From Extensimonas sp963708545 (GTDB lineage Bacteria; Pseudomonadota; Gammaproteobacteria; Burkholderiales; Burkholderiaceae_C), in the NCBI GenBank assembly GCA_963708545.1, contig CAVPUD010000063.1:1-35222 (forward strand): DNA of 35,222 nt, given 5' to 3'. A program made the translations under genes and the position numbers. Each line of letters opens with the position of its first letter. Positions within the stretch are counted from its first letter, which is position 1. Below the pieces are notes generated by a model. It was given only the letters and a program-made list of their open reading frames with translations. It searched no databases and had not been told where the DNA came from. Positions 16,921 through 24,326 of this stretch are shown here, one piece after another.

Positions 16921-17902
16921 CTTCGCCGCCTCCACCTAGCGTGACCTGGCCTTCGTCGGCCAGGCGCCGTATCGTCTTGAGAATTTCCTTTTGCTGCGCC
17001 TCGACCTCGGACAGGCGCATGGGGCCGCGCGACTCGAGGTCTTCGCGCAGCGCCTCGGCGGCGCGCGAAGACATGTTGCTGAAAAACTTTTCGCGCAACT
17101 CCGGCCCGGCGCCCTTGAGCGCCACCACCAGCGTTTCCGACGCCACTTCCTTGAGCACGGTCTGTATGGAACGGTCATCGAGCTTGAGCACGTCGTCGAA
17201 CACGAACATCTTGTCCATGATCTTCTGCGCCAGGTCCGGGTCGAAGCCGCGGATGGCCTCGATGACAGCGCCTTCCATGGCACCGCCGAGCAAGTTGATG
17301 ATCTCCGCGGCCGCCTTGACCCCGCCGAGCGAGCTCTTGCGCACCTTGTCGCCACCGGCGAGCACTTGGAACAGCACTTCGTTGAGGTCCTTCAGCGCCG
17401 TGGGTTGAATGCCCTCGAGCGTGGCCACGCGCAGCATGACTTCGGCGCGCTGACGCTCGTTGAATTGCTTGAGAATGTCTGCCGCGTGGTCAGGGTCCAG
17501 GTGCACGAGGATCGCGGCGATGATCTGCGGGTGCTCGTTGCGCAGCAGCTCGGCGACGGACAGCGGATCCATCCATTTGAGGCTTTCGATGCCAGACACG
17601 TCGCCGCCTTGCAGGATGCGGTCGATCAGCAGCGCCGCCTTGTCGTCGCCGAGCGCGCGCTTGAGCACGGCGCGCACATAGTTGCCGGTGTCGGACACGA
17701 GCAGGCTTTGCGCCGCTGCGGCGTCGGAAAAGCGGTTGATGACCTCATCAACCTTCTCGCGCGAGACGGTGCGCATGCGCGCGATGGTCTCGCCGAGCTT
17801 TTGCACCTCTTTGGGCGAGAGGTGTTTGAAGACCTCTGCCGCCTCTTCCTCGCCCAGGGACATCAGCAAAATGGCGGCGTTGTTCAGACCTTGCTCATCC
17901 AT
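16907..17902 (-). CDS. fliG: Flagellar motor switch protein FliG
   Basis: FliG is the rotor subunit that contacts the MS-ring, FliM and the stator. It has the N-terminal block AAILLMSLGEEEAAEVFKHL, the EHPQIIAAILVHLDPD motif in the middle domain, and a C-terminal domain with GFDPDLAQKIMDKMFVFDDV bearing the charged torque-helix residues, then LREKFFSNMSSRAAE. The 331-residue length is normal. It starts 38 bases after the fliF stop. Confidence 0.97.
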   Translation of the reverse strand: MDEQGLNNAAILLMSLGEEEAAEVFKHLSPKEVQKLGETIARMRTVSREKVDEVINRFSDAAAAQSLLVSDTGNYVRAVLKRALGDDKAALLIDRILQGGDVSGIESLKWMDPLSVAELLRNEHPQIIAAILVHLDPDHAADILKQFNERQRAEVMLRVATLEGIQPTALKDLNEVLFQVLAGGDKVRKSSLGGVKAAAEIINLLGGAMEGAVIEAIRGFDPDLAQKIMDKMFVFDDVLKLDDRSIQTVLKEVASETLVVALKGAGPELREKFFSNMSSRAAEALREDLESRGPMRLSEVEAQQKEILKTIRRLADEGQVTLGGGGEDALV

Positions 17903-17940
17903 GGTGGCGTCATCTCAACAAGATACGGTGTGACACGTGC

Positions 17941-19626
17941 TCATCCTGGGAGGGTCTCGCCATTCACCCAGGTTTTGAGGATGTTGGCCACGGCTACCGG
18001 ATTTTGCTTGGCCAGCGAGCGTGCCTCTTCGAGGCGCAGTTGCTCGGGCGTCGCAGGCAGGGCCTCGGTGCGGGCCGCAGGCGCCGGCAGAGGCGGACGC
18101 TCGGGCCGCTCGGCTTCGAGCGCGTCGAGCGTGCGCCCGGCGGCCTCGGCTTTGCGCGAGTCCAGCAGCACCGGGCGCACCAGCCCCCACAGCACCAGCG
18201 CCGCGAGCAGCACGGCGCCTATGGGCCACGCATAGCTGCGCAGCAGGTCCAGGGCTTCGGGGCGCTTCCACAGCGGCAGCTCGGACGGCGCAGCGGCGAG
18301 CGCCCGGAACGGCGCATTCATGAGGTTGACCGAATCGCCGCGCTCCTTGTTGAAGCCTATGGCGTCGCGCACCAGCGCGGTCATCTGCTCGACCTGCTCG
18401 GGCGTGAGCGCCTTGGTCACCGTCTTGCCTTTTTCTTCGAGCGTCTGGTAGTTCACGACCACGGCAGCGGACAGGCGCTTGACGGCGCCGGGGTTTTCGC
18501 GCGTCACACGCACGGTCTTGTCCACTTCATAGTTGGTGATCGATTCGCGCTTGCTCGCGGCGCCCGCCGGCGCGCCTTGCTGCTGACCGCTGGCCGCCGC
18601 CAGCGGGGCCGCGGCGCCGTTGATGGGCGCGCTCGAGGCCCCCGGCGGCTGGTTGCTCGTGGCACCGGGCACGCCTGCGGGCGGCCCCGGCGGCTGCGGC
18701 CCTGTGCTTTCCACCACCTGCTGGCTGCGCACGGCGCTCGCGTCGGGCGCGAGATTGGGGCGGTGCTGCTCGGAGGTCGATTCGCTTTGGCTGAAATCGA
18801 CCTGCGCCGTGACCTGCGCCTTCACGTTGCCCGGCCCGACGATGGGCTCGAGGATTTCCATGATGCGGCGCGCATATTGCTGCTCCAGCTGTTGCAAATA
18901 GGCCAGCTGCTGTGCGTCGGCGCCACCGTTGGCAGCGTCGGGCGTCTGTGAGAGCAGCTTGCCGCTGTCGTCGAGCACGCTCACGTCTGCGGGCGACATC
19001 TCGGGCACGCTCGAAGAAACCAAATGCACGATACCGGCAATCTGCGCGCGGTCCAGCGTGCGCCCCGGGTACAGGCTCAGCAGCACCGAGGCCGAGGGCT
19101 TTTGCTGCTCGCGGAAAAACCCATTCTGATTCGGCAGCGCCAGGTGCACGCGCGCGCTTTGCACCGAAGACAAGGCCTGGATCGAGCGCGTGAGCTCGCC
19201 TTCGAGCCCGCGTTGGAAGTTGACCCGCTCCTGGAATTGCGTCATGCCGAAGCGGTTGCCGCCTTCCATGATCTCGAAGCCGGTCACCGAACCCTTGGGC
19301 AGGCCCTGCGTCGCCAGGCGCAGGCGCACGTCGTGCACGCGCTTGGCCGGCACGAGGATCGCGCCGCCCCCTTCGGAATACTTGTAGGGCACGTTCATTT
19401 GCGCGAGCTGCGCGACGATAGCGCCGCCGTCCTTGTCGCTCAAATTGGCGAACAGCACGCGATAGTCGGCCTGGCGGCCGAACACCACGGCGGCCACGAG
19501 CAGCGCAACGAGCAAGGCCAGTCCAAGCCCCAAGCGCAGACGCTGCGGCGTATCCAGCGCCGACAGCCGCTGCTGCCAGGGTGCGCGCGCCGGCGGAGTG
19601 TGCGAAATTTCGGCAAGTGCGGACAT
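17941..19626 (-). CDS. fliF: Flagellar MS-ring protein FliF
   Basis: FliF forms the inner-membrane MS-ring on which the basal body is built. The 561-residue protein has a first transmembrane helix (about 33-52) and a ring-building domain with RVLFANLSDKDGGAIVAQL, TQFQERVNFQRGLEGEL and VQSARVHLALP. A long Pro/Gly/Ala-rich insert follows, then a second helix and a C-terminal FliG-binding tail. The ATG at 19626 (MSALAEI) is chosen by family alignment. No clear ribosome site precedes it. First gene of fliF-K, divergent from fliE. Confidence 0.96.
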   Translation of the reverse strand: MSALAEISHTPPARAPWQQRLSALDTPQRLRLGLGLALLVALLVAAVVFGRQADYRVLFANLSDKDGGAIVAQLAQMNVPYKYSEGGGAILVPAKRVHDVRLRLATQGLPKGSVTGFEIMEGGNRFGMTQFQERVNFQRGLEGELTRSIQALSSVQSARVHLALPNQNGFFREQQKPSASVLLSLYPGRTLDRAQIAGIVHLVSSSVPEMSPADVSVLDDSGKLLSQTPDAANGGADAQQLAYLQQLEQQYARRIMEILEPIVGPGNVKAQVTAQVDFSQSESTSEQHRPNLAPDASAVRSQQVVESTGPQPPGPPAGVPGATSNQPPGASSAPINGAAAPLAAASGQQQGAPAGAASKRESITNYEVDKTVRVTRENPGAVKRLSAAVVVNYQTLEEKGKTVTKALTPEQVEQMTALVRDAIGFNKERGDSVNLMNAPFRALAAAPSELPLWKRPEALDLLRSYAWPIGAVLLAALVLWGLVRPVLLDSRKAEAAGRTLDALEAERPERPPLPAPAARTEALPATPEQLRLEEARSLAKQNPVAVANILKTWVNGETLPG

Positions 19627-19831
19627 GGTGCGTGAAAAAGCTCTGGTGGTTTCCTCGCGCGGGGCATGCAAAAGGCAGCTGCGCTGGGGCCATGTGATTA
19701 TTCGCGCGTCCCCTGCGTCTGTTCGTCCGATAAGGCGTTCATTTGACCATCATTTCGGTGCGCTGCAAGGCCTGCGCCGCAATAGCATTGCATTGCCTCA
19801 TCGCTTCGTTCGACTTTCCAAGGAAATTGCC
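19627..19831. promoter_or_regulatory. Divergent fliE / fliF promoter region
   Basis: The 205 bases between two divergent flagellar genes must carry both promoters. TCCGATAA (19726-19733) matches the sigma-28 -10 consensus GCCGATAA in seven of eight positions on the + strand, but I see no TAAA at the expected distance. It may therefore be coincidental, and class II genes are normally FlhDC/sigma-70 driven. No other element is convincing. Confidence 0.35.
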
Positions 19832-20152
19832 ATGGACCTGCGCATTTCAAGCTCCACCGTCCCCCTCGCGGGCGCCGGTCTGGCGCGCCGCAGTGCAGCC
19901 CCGCAGGCAGGCGCGGGCGGCGTCGGCGGTGCCGGTTTTGCCAGCGAACTCAAGGGCGCGCTGCAGTCGGTGAGCGCGGCGCAAAACCAGGCCACGCAGC
20001 TGCAGCGCGAAGTGCAGCTCGAAAACCCCGCCGTGAGCCTGGAAGAAACCATGCTCGCGATCCAAAAGGCGCAAATCGGCTTTCAGGCCACGCTCAACGT
20101 GCGCAACCGCATGGTGCAGGCCTACACCGACATCATGAACATGCAGGTGTGA
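19832..20152 (+). CDS. fliE: Flagellar hook-basal body protein FliE
   Basis: FliE is the adaptor joining the MS-ring and export gate to the rod, and an early export substrate. The 106-residue protein carries the family C-terminus: NPAVSLEETMLAIQKAQIGF and NVRNRMVQAYTDIMNMQV. The ATG at 19832 has AAGGA eight bases upstream. An in-frame upstream extension to 19598 runs through the promoter region and is not plausible. It is transcribed away from fliF. Confidence 0.96.
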   Translation: MDLRISSSTVPLAGAGLARRSAAPQAGAGGVGGAGFASELKGALQSVSAAQNQATQLQREVQLENPAVSLEETMLAIQKAQIGFQATLNVRNRMVQAYTDIMNMQV

Positions 20153-20204
20153 CGATCCAAAACGCCGTGCCCCGCAAACGCGCCATGCCCGCTACAGTTG
20201 CGGC

Positions 20205-21107
20205 ATGACGCAAAAGCTCACCCCTGCAACCACCGCCCTGCTCGTCATCGCGCCGCTGATGTGGGCGGGCAACGCCGTGGCGGGCCGCATGGTGCACACG
20301 CTGGTCTCGCCGTTCACGCTCAATTTTCTGCGCTGGCTGCTGGCCTTCGCGTTGCTGCTGCCGCTGGCCTGGGGCGTGCTGCGGCCCGGCAGTGCGCTAT
20401 GGGGCCAGTGGCGCCGCTTTGCGCTGCTCGGGCTGCTAGGCATCGGCCTGTATAACGCGCTGCAATACATGGCGCTGCAGACTTCCACGCCGATCAACGT
20501 CACGCTCGTAGGCGCGAGCATGCCGGTGTGGATGCTGCTCGTGGGGGCGCTGTTTTTCGGCGCCAGGGTCGCGGCCCGGCAATTGATCGGGGCGTTGCTT
20601 TCGGTCGGTGGCGTGCTGCTGGTGCTCAGCCGCGGCGAGTGGGCGCAGTTGCTCGCGCTGCGCCTGGTGCCGGGCGACCTGTTCATGCTGCTGGCGGCGA
20701 TTTCCTGGGCTTTTTACAGCTGGCTGCTGGTGCGCACCAGCGCGCCCGCGGGCATGCGTGGCGACTGGGCCGGCTTGCTCATGGCCCAAGTGGTCTTTGG
20801 TCTGGGCTGGTCGGGTGCGCTCTCGGCGTTCGAGTGGGCCACGGGGCGCGGGCACGTGACCTGGAATGCGCTGTTCGTGGCAGCGCTCGTGTTCATCGCC
20901 ATCGGCCCGGCCGTCGTGGCCTACCGTTGCTGGGGCGTGGGCGTGCAGCGCGTAGGGCCCGCCGTTGCGGGTTTTTTCTCCAACCTCACGCCGCTGTTCG
21001 CAGCGCTGCTTTCGGCGGCGCTGCTGGGCGAGACGCCGCAGCTGTTCCACGCCGCGGCTTTTGCGCTCATCGTGGGCGGCATCTGGGTGTCTTCGCAGCG
21101 GGCCTGA
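20205..21107 (+). CDS. EamA/DMT-superfamily membrane transporter
   Basis: This is predicted to be an inner-membrane metabolite exporter of the drug/metabolite transporter superfamily. The 300-residue protein has about ten hydrophobic helices in two EamA repeats. The first has MWAGNAVAGRMV and FLRWLLAFALLLP, the second ISWAFYSWLLVR, with a conserved NLTPLFAALLSAALLGE near the end. The substrate cannot be inferred. It starts 53 bases after fliE without a visible ribosome site, and converges with the SDR gene 27 bases on. It is not clearly part of either neighbouring cluster. Confidence 0.88.
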   Translation: MTQKLTPATTALLVIAPLMWAGNAVAGRMVHTLVSPFTLNFLRWLLAFALLLPLAWGVLRPGSALWGQWRRFALLGLLGIGLYNALQYMALQTSTPINVTLVGASMPVWMLLVGALFFGARVAARQLIGALLSVGGVLLVLSRGEWAQLLALRLVPGDLFMLLAAISWAFYSWLLVRTSAPAGMRGDWAGLLMAQVVFGLGWSGALSAFEWATGRGHVTWNALFVAALVFIAIGPAVVAYRCWGVGVQRVGPAVAGFFSNLTPLFAALLSAALLGETPQLFHAAAFALIVGGIWVSSQRA

Positions 21108-21134
21108 GGCCCTTGGGTGATCTCGCGTGCCCGC

Positions 21135-21965
21135 TCAGAACGCACCCGGATAGGCACCGCCATCGGGCAGGATGTTCTGCCCCGTGAGGTAGCCGGCCTG
21201 CACGCTGCACAGGAAGGCGCAGATGGCGCCGAACTCCTCAGGCGTGCCAAAGCGCCCTGCGGGTATCTGCGCCTGCTGCTGGCGGCGCATTTCCTGCCCG
21301 CTGACGCCTGCGGCCTGGGCCATGGCCTCTAAAGTGACCTCCAGCCGCTCGGTGGCGAATTTGCCCGGCAGCAGGTTGTTGATGGTCACGCCCTGGGCCG
21401 CGATGGGGCCGCGCGCAAGGCCAGCCACAAAGCCCGTGAGCCCGCTGCGCGCACCATTGGACAGGCCCAGCACGTTGATCGGCGCCTTGACCGCGCTGGA
21501 GGTGATGTTGACGATGCGGCCAAACCCGCGCGCGGCCATGCCATCGACGGTGGCCTTGATGAGCTCGATCGGCGTGAGCATGTTGGCGTCTATGGCGCGC
21601 AGCCAGTCGGCGCGCTCCCAGTCACGGAAGTCACCCGGCGGCGGCCCACCCGCATTCGTGACCACGATGTCGAAGTCGCGCCCCGGCCCGCCGGGCGCGC
21701 TGAACACCGCCGCGCGGCCCTCTGGCGTGGTGATGTCGGCAGCCACCGCAAGCACCACGGGCTTCAAGCCATTTTGGCCTCTAGCGCTTGATACGTCTGC
21801 GCTAGCAGCTATCAATTTGGATACGGCCTGCTGCAGGGTGTCAGGCTGGCGCGCGTTGATGACGACGTTCACGCCCTCGCGCACCAGCGCCTGCGCGCAA
21901 CCAAAACCCAAGCCCTTGCTCGCGCCGCACACCAGCGCCCACTTGCCTGCTATCCCTAAGTCCAT
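21135..21965 (-). CDS. Atypical short-chain dehydrogenase/reductase lacking the catalytic Tyr-Lys
   Basis: A Rossmann-fold SDR of 276 residues with a normal cofactor motif (GASKGLGFG) and NNAG equivalent (TNAGG). Where classical SDRs have a Ser then YxxxK, this protein has NITSSAVKA followed by GLSNGARSGLTGFVAGLAR, so the catalytic Tyr and Lys are replaced. A known SDR subgroup with this sequence lacks the canonical tetrad, so activity as an ordinary dehydrogenase is doubtful. In the aromatic cluster one might expect a dihydrodiol dehydrogenase, but the missing residues argue against that. The ATG at 21965 has GGGAG seven bases upstream. A peptide of about 20 residues (around SADVSSARGQNG) comes from an interspersed repeat. 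It is the last gene of the minus-strand run. Confidence 0.85.
   Translation of the reverse strand: MDLGIAGKWALVCGASKGLGFGCAQALVREGVNVVINARQPDTLQQAVSKLIAASADVSSARGQNGLKPVVLAVAADITTPEGRAAVFSAPGGPGRDFDIVVTNAGGPPPGDFRDWERADWLRAIDANMLTPIELIKATVDGMAARGFGRIVNITSSAVKAPINVLGLSNGARSGLTGFVAGLARGPIAAQGVTINNLLPGKFATERLEVTLEAMAQAAGVSGQEMRRQQQAQIPAGRFGTPEEFGAICAFLCSVQAGYLTGQNILPDGGAYPGAF
21763..21823 (-). repeat. Interspersed repeat copy inside the SDR gene (best-preserved copy)
   Basis: A 61-base AT-richer patch. On the + strand it starts TTCAAGCCATTTTGGCC, then CTAGCGC (21781-21787) and its exact complement GCGCTAG (21799-21805) separated by 11 bases, then CAGCTATCAATTTGGATA. It is translated in frame as about 20 residues between SKLIA and KPVVLAV, where SDR proteins normally have only a short loop. 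This suggests an insertion tolerated in frame. It serves as the reference for the other copies. Confidence 0.65.
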
Positions 21966-22020
21966 GATGCGTCTCCCCAAAGAAAGAAGACCACGAATAT
22001 AGGACTTGCGCGCAAAGATT

Positions 22021-22410
22021 TCAGGCCGCGTCGTCCGCGCAATGCCCGGCGTCGAGCGCAGCGAATATCTGCTCGTCCTCGACCTTGACCGGATAGACCA
22101 TCAAGGCCTTGGTGCAGGGATAAGTGGTCGCCGCGCCAGTGCGAATGTCGAAGCGCCCGGCGTGGAAAGGGCATTCGATCTCGCAGCCGACGATCTCGCC
22201 CTCGGCCATGGAGGCGTCACCGTGCGTGCAGGTGTCGTCCATGACGAAGTATTCGCCCTCGAGGCACACCACGGCCAGTGGCGGCCGGCCTTCGACCTGC
22301 ACCTGCAGCGCGTAGCCGGGCTCGACCTCGCTCGTGCGGGCAATGAATGTGTAGGCAAGCGCAGCGCCTTCGCCTTGCGCTTGGGGTGCTGAAGAAACAG
22401 AAGTGCTCAT
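22021..22410 (-). CDS. Rieske-type [2Fe-2S] ferredoxin of a ring-hydroxylating dioxygenase
   Basis: A 129-residue electron-transfer protein with the Rieske motif CTHG (Cys61, His63) and CPFHAGRFD (Cys80, His83), as in BphF/NahAb-type ferredoxins. It presumably carries electrons to the oxygenase encoded at 30812-32723 in the same gene run; no flavin reductase gene is in the window. The N-terminal 17 residues are an unstructured Ser/Ala/Gln-rich extension. No ribosome site is seen before the ATG at 22410. A terminator-like hairpin sits just upstream, so the gene may have its own promoter or be expressed at a different level from the transporter. Confidence 0.9.
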   Translation of the reverse strand: MSTSVSSAPQAQGEGAALAYTFIARTSEVEPGYALQVQVEGRPPLAVVCLEGEYFVMDDTCTHGDASMAEGEIVGCEIECPFHAGRFDIRTGAATTYPCTKALMVYPVKVEDEQIFAALDAGHCADDAA

Positions 22411-22424
22411 AAACCAAAATCAAG

Positions 22425-22452
22425 AAAGGAAAAGGGCCGTCCACCGCGGCCC
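22425..22452 (-). terminator. Terminator-like hairpin upstream of the ferredoxin gene
   Basis: On the minus strand GGGCCG and CGGCCC form a perfect six-pair stem (22434-22452) with a 7-base loop, followed directly by TTTTCCTTTC. It lies between livF and the ferredoxin ATG, only about 14 bases before that start. It could end transporter transcription or attenuate the last two genes. Confidence 0.45.
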
Positions 22453-22500
22453 GCAGAGGGCAAACATCATACCCAGCCGCTTCGCTGCAGCAGGTGAATC

Positions 22501-22665
22501 ATCCTAAATCCGGCAGTTGAGCGCGCCCAAGCGTGTCGTCATCGGGTGCACTGGCAAGGCGCAAACCGCAGCCATGGCGGGGCCATGGCGAGGATTTGCA
22601 ACGCGGCCAGCGTGCCCGAGGGCGGCGCGATCGGGTGCGCAGCGGTCAACTGCCGGATTTAGGAT
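22501..22665. mobile_element. MITE-like element with perfect 20-base terminal inverted repeats
   Basis: ATCCTAAATCCGGCAGTTGA at 22501-22520 recurs as its exact reverse complement at 22646-22665, enclosing 125 bases with no coding capacity. An inner direct repeat ATCGGGTGC (near 22541 and 22630) and a tandem GCCATGGCG pair lie inside. The size, perfect ends and lack of an ORF fit a miniature inverted-repeat transposable element or an internally deleted IS. No clear target-site duplication flanks it. I do not assign an IS family. Confidence 0.7.
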
Positions 22666-22705
22666 CACGGTGACCAGGTCAGGCTGCGGCTCGGCAAAGC
22701 GATTT

Positions 22706-23506
22706 TCAGGCTGCCTCCAACAGCGGCTCAGCCGCGCTCAGGGCATCCTCTTCCACGCCCAGCCCCAGATACGCGGCGCGCACCATCGGGTCGTCCATGA
22801 GCGCCGCGCCACGTCCCTCATGGACGATGCGCCCGCTCTCGAGCACATAGGCCCAGTCGGCCAGCGGCAGCGCCTCGTGCGCGTTTTGCTCCACGAGCAG
22901 GATGGTCATGCCGTCGCGGCGCAGGTTCGCGATGATGGAAAACACTTCCTCGACGATCAGCGGCGCCAATCCCATCGAGGGTTCGTCGAGCAGCAGCAGG
23001 CGCGGCTGGCTCATCAGTGCCCGCCCGATCGCGAGCATCTGCTGCTGGCCACCCGAAAGCAGCCCCGCATGTTCCTTGCGCCGGTTCGCGAGCGCGGGGA
23101 ACAGCTGGTACATGCGTTCGAGCTCGCGTTCGACTTCGGCCTTGGGGCGGGTTTGTCCGCCCAGGCGCAGGTTTTCATCGACGGACAGGTCACCAAAGAC
23201 GCAACGGCCTTCAGGACAATGCGCAACGCCGCGCCCGACACGTCTGTGCGCCGGCAGCTTGCCCAGGGGCTGGCCGTCCAGCTCGATACTGCCGCCGCGC
23301 AGGGGCTGCAGGCCCGAGATGGTTTTGAGCAAGGTGGTTTTGCCCGCGCCGTTGCTGCCCACCAGCGCCACCAACTGCCCCGGCATGACCTCTAGACTCA
23401 CGCCGTGCAGGCACTGGATGTGGCCGTACCAGCTGTCGACGCCGCGCAAGCGCAACAGCGGCTGTGCGCCAGAGGCGCGGGAACCACTTGGGATAGGCTG
23501 CTTCAT
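22706..23506 (-). CDS. livF: Branched-chain-type ABC transporter ATP-binding protein LivF
   Basis: One of the two ATPases of a HAAT-family uptake system, 266 residues. It has Walker A (GSNGAGKTT), the signature LSGGQQQM, Walker B (LLLLDEPSMGLAP) and the switch His in LLVEQNAHEAL. EGRCVFGDLSVDENL is characteristic of LivF. The ATG at 23506 has AAAGGAG upstream. Last transporter gene of livK-H-M-G-F. The transporter sits in an aromatic-degradation run, where such systems often import aromatic acids; that substrate is inference. Confidence 0.94.
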   Translation of the reverse strand: MKQPIPSGSRASGAQPLLRLRGVDSWYGHIQCLHGVSLEVMPGQLVALVGSNGAGKTTLLKTISGLQPLRGGSIELDGQPLGKLPAHRRVGRGVAHCPEGRCVFGDLSVDENLRLGGQTRPKAEVERELERMYQLFPALANRRKEHAGLLSGGQQQMLAIGRALMSQPRLLLLDEPSMGLAPLIVEEVFSIIANLRRDGMTILLVEQNAHEALPLADWAYVLESGRIVHEGRGAALMDDPMVRAAYLGLGVEEDALSAAEPLLEAA

Positions 23507-23534
23507 GGATCAACTCCTTTCCACCGAAAAGCGT

Positions 23535-24326
23535 TCATTTAGTGCCCAGGTAAGCGGCGATCACGTCCGGGTCGCGCGCCACCTCGGCCGGCGTGCCCTG
23601 CGCGATGCAGCGGCCATAGTTGAGCACCACCACGTGATCGGACACGCCCATCACGAGCTTCATGTCGTGCTCGATCAACACCACCGTGATGTGCTGTGCG
23701 GCCAGGCGTTCGATGATGCGCCCCATCTCGACTTTTTCGCTCGGATTGAGCCCCGCGGCGGGTTCGTCGAGCAGCAGCAGGCGCGGCGTGCGGATCAGCG
23801 CCCGCGCGAGTTCCAGCCGCTTGAGCGCACCGTAGGACATGGCGTCGGGCAGGCTGTCGGGCGAAACGTCGAGCCCCACCAGGGCGAGCAGTTCATCCAC
23901 CTTGTCGCTCAGCTCACGGTCGCGCCGCACGAGCGCAGGCAGACGCAAAATTCCGGCCCAGAGTCCGCCCTGCAGACCAACGTGCGCACCCAGAAGGATG
24001 TTTTCGCGCACCGTCATGTTGCTGCAGATCTTGAGGTTCTGAAAGGTGCGGCAGACGCCCAGCGTGGCGAGCTCATGGGGTGCCAGCGTAGCGGTGTCGT
24101 GGCCGTCGATCAGCACCCGCCCGGCGCTTGGACGATAGAGGCAGCTCACGATGTTGAGCAACGTCGTCTTGCCCGCCCCATTGGGGCCGATGAGCGAGTG
24201 CACATGCCCCTGCCGCAAGGAAAACGTGACGTCCTCGAGCACCTTGGGGCCGCCAAAGTCCTTGTGCACGCCTTCGAGGCGCACGATGTCGTCTTCTGCC
24301 GCACGGCTTTGCAGGACGGCGCTCAT
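23535..24326 (-). CDS. livG: Branched-chain-type ABC transporter ATP-binding protein LivG
   Basis: The second ATPase of the uptake system, 263 residues. It has Walker A (GPNGAGKTT), a LivG-typical degenerate signature (MSYGALKRLELARAL), Walker B (LLLLDEPAAGLNPSE) and VVLIEHDMKLVMG. CRTFQNLKICSNMTV is a LivG hallmark. The ATG at 24326 overlaps the livM stop as ATGA, implying coupled translation. The frame is open far upstream inside livM, but that part is a shadow. Confidence 0.94.
   Translation of the reverse strand: MSAVLQSRAAEDDIVRLEGVHKDFGGPKVLEDVTFSLRQGHVHSLIGPNGAGKTTLLNIVSCLYRPSAGRVLIDGHDTATLAPHELATLGVCRTFQNLKICSNMTVRENILLGAHVGLQGGLWAGILRLPALVRRDRELSDKVDELLALVGLDVSPDSLPDAMSYGALKRLELARALIRTPRLLLLDEPAAGLNPSEKVEMGRIIERLAAQHITVVLIEHDMKLVMGVSDHVVVLNYGRCIAQGTPAEVARDPDVIAAYLGTK

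Noticed and set aside
19726..19733. Sigma-28 promoter for fliE
   Set aside because: The -10-like TCCGATAA is good but no matching -35 is present, so I record it only as a weak possibility within the divergent region.
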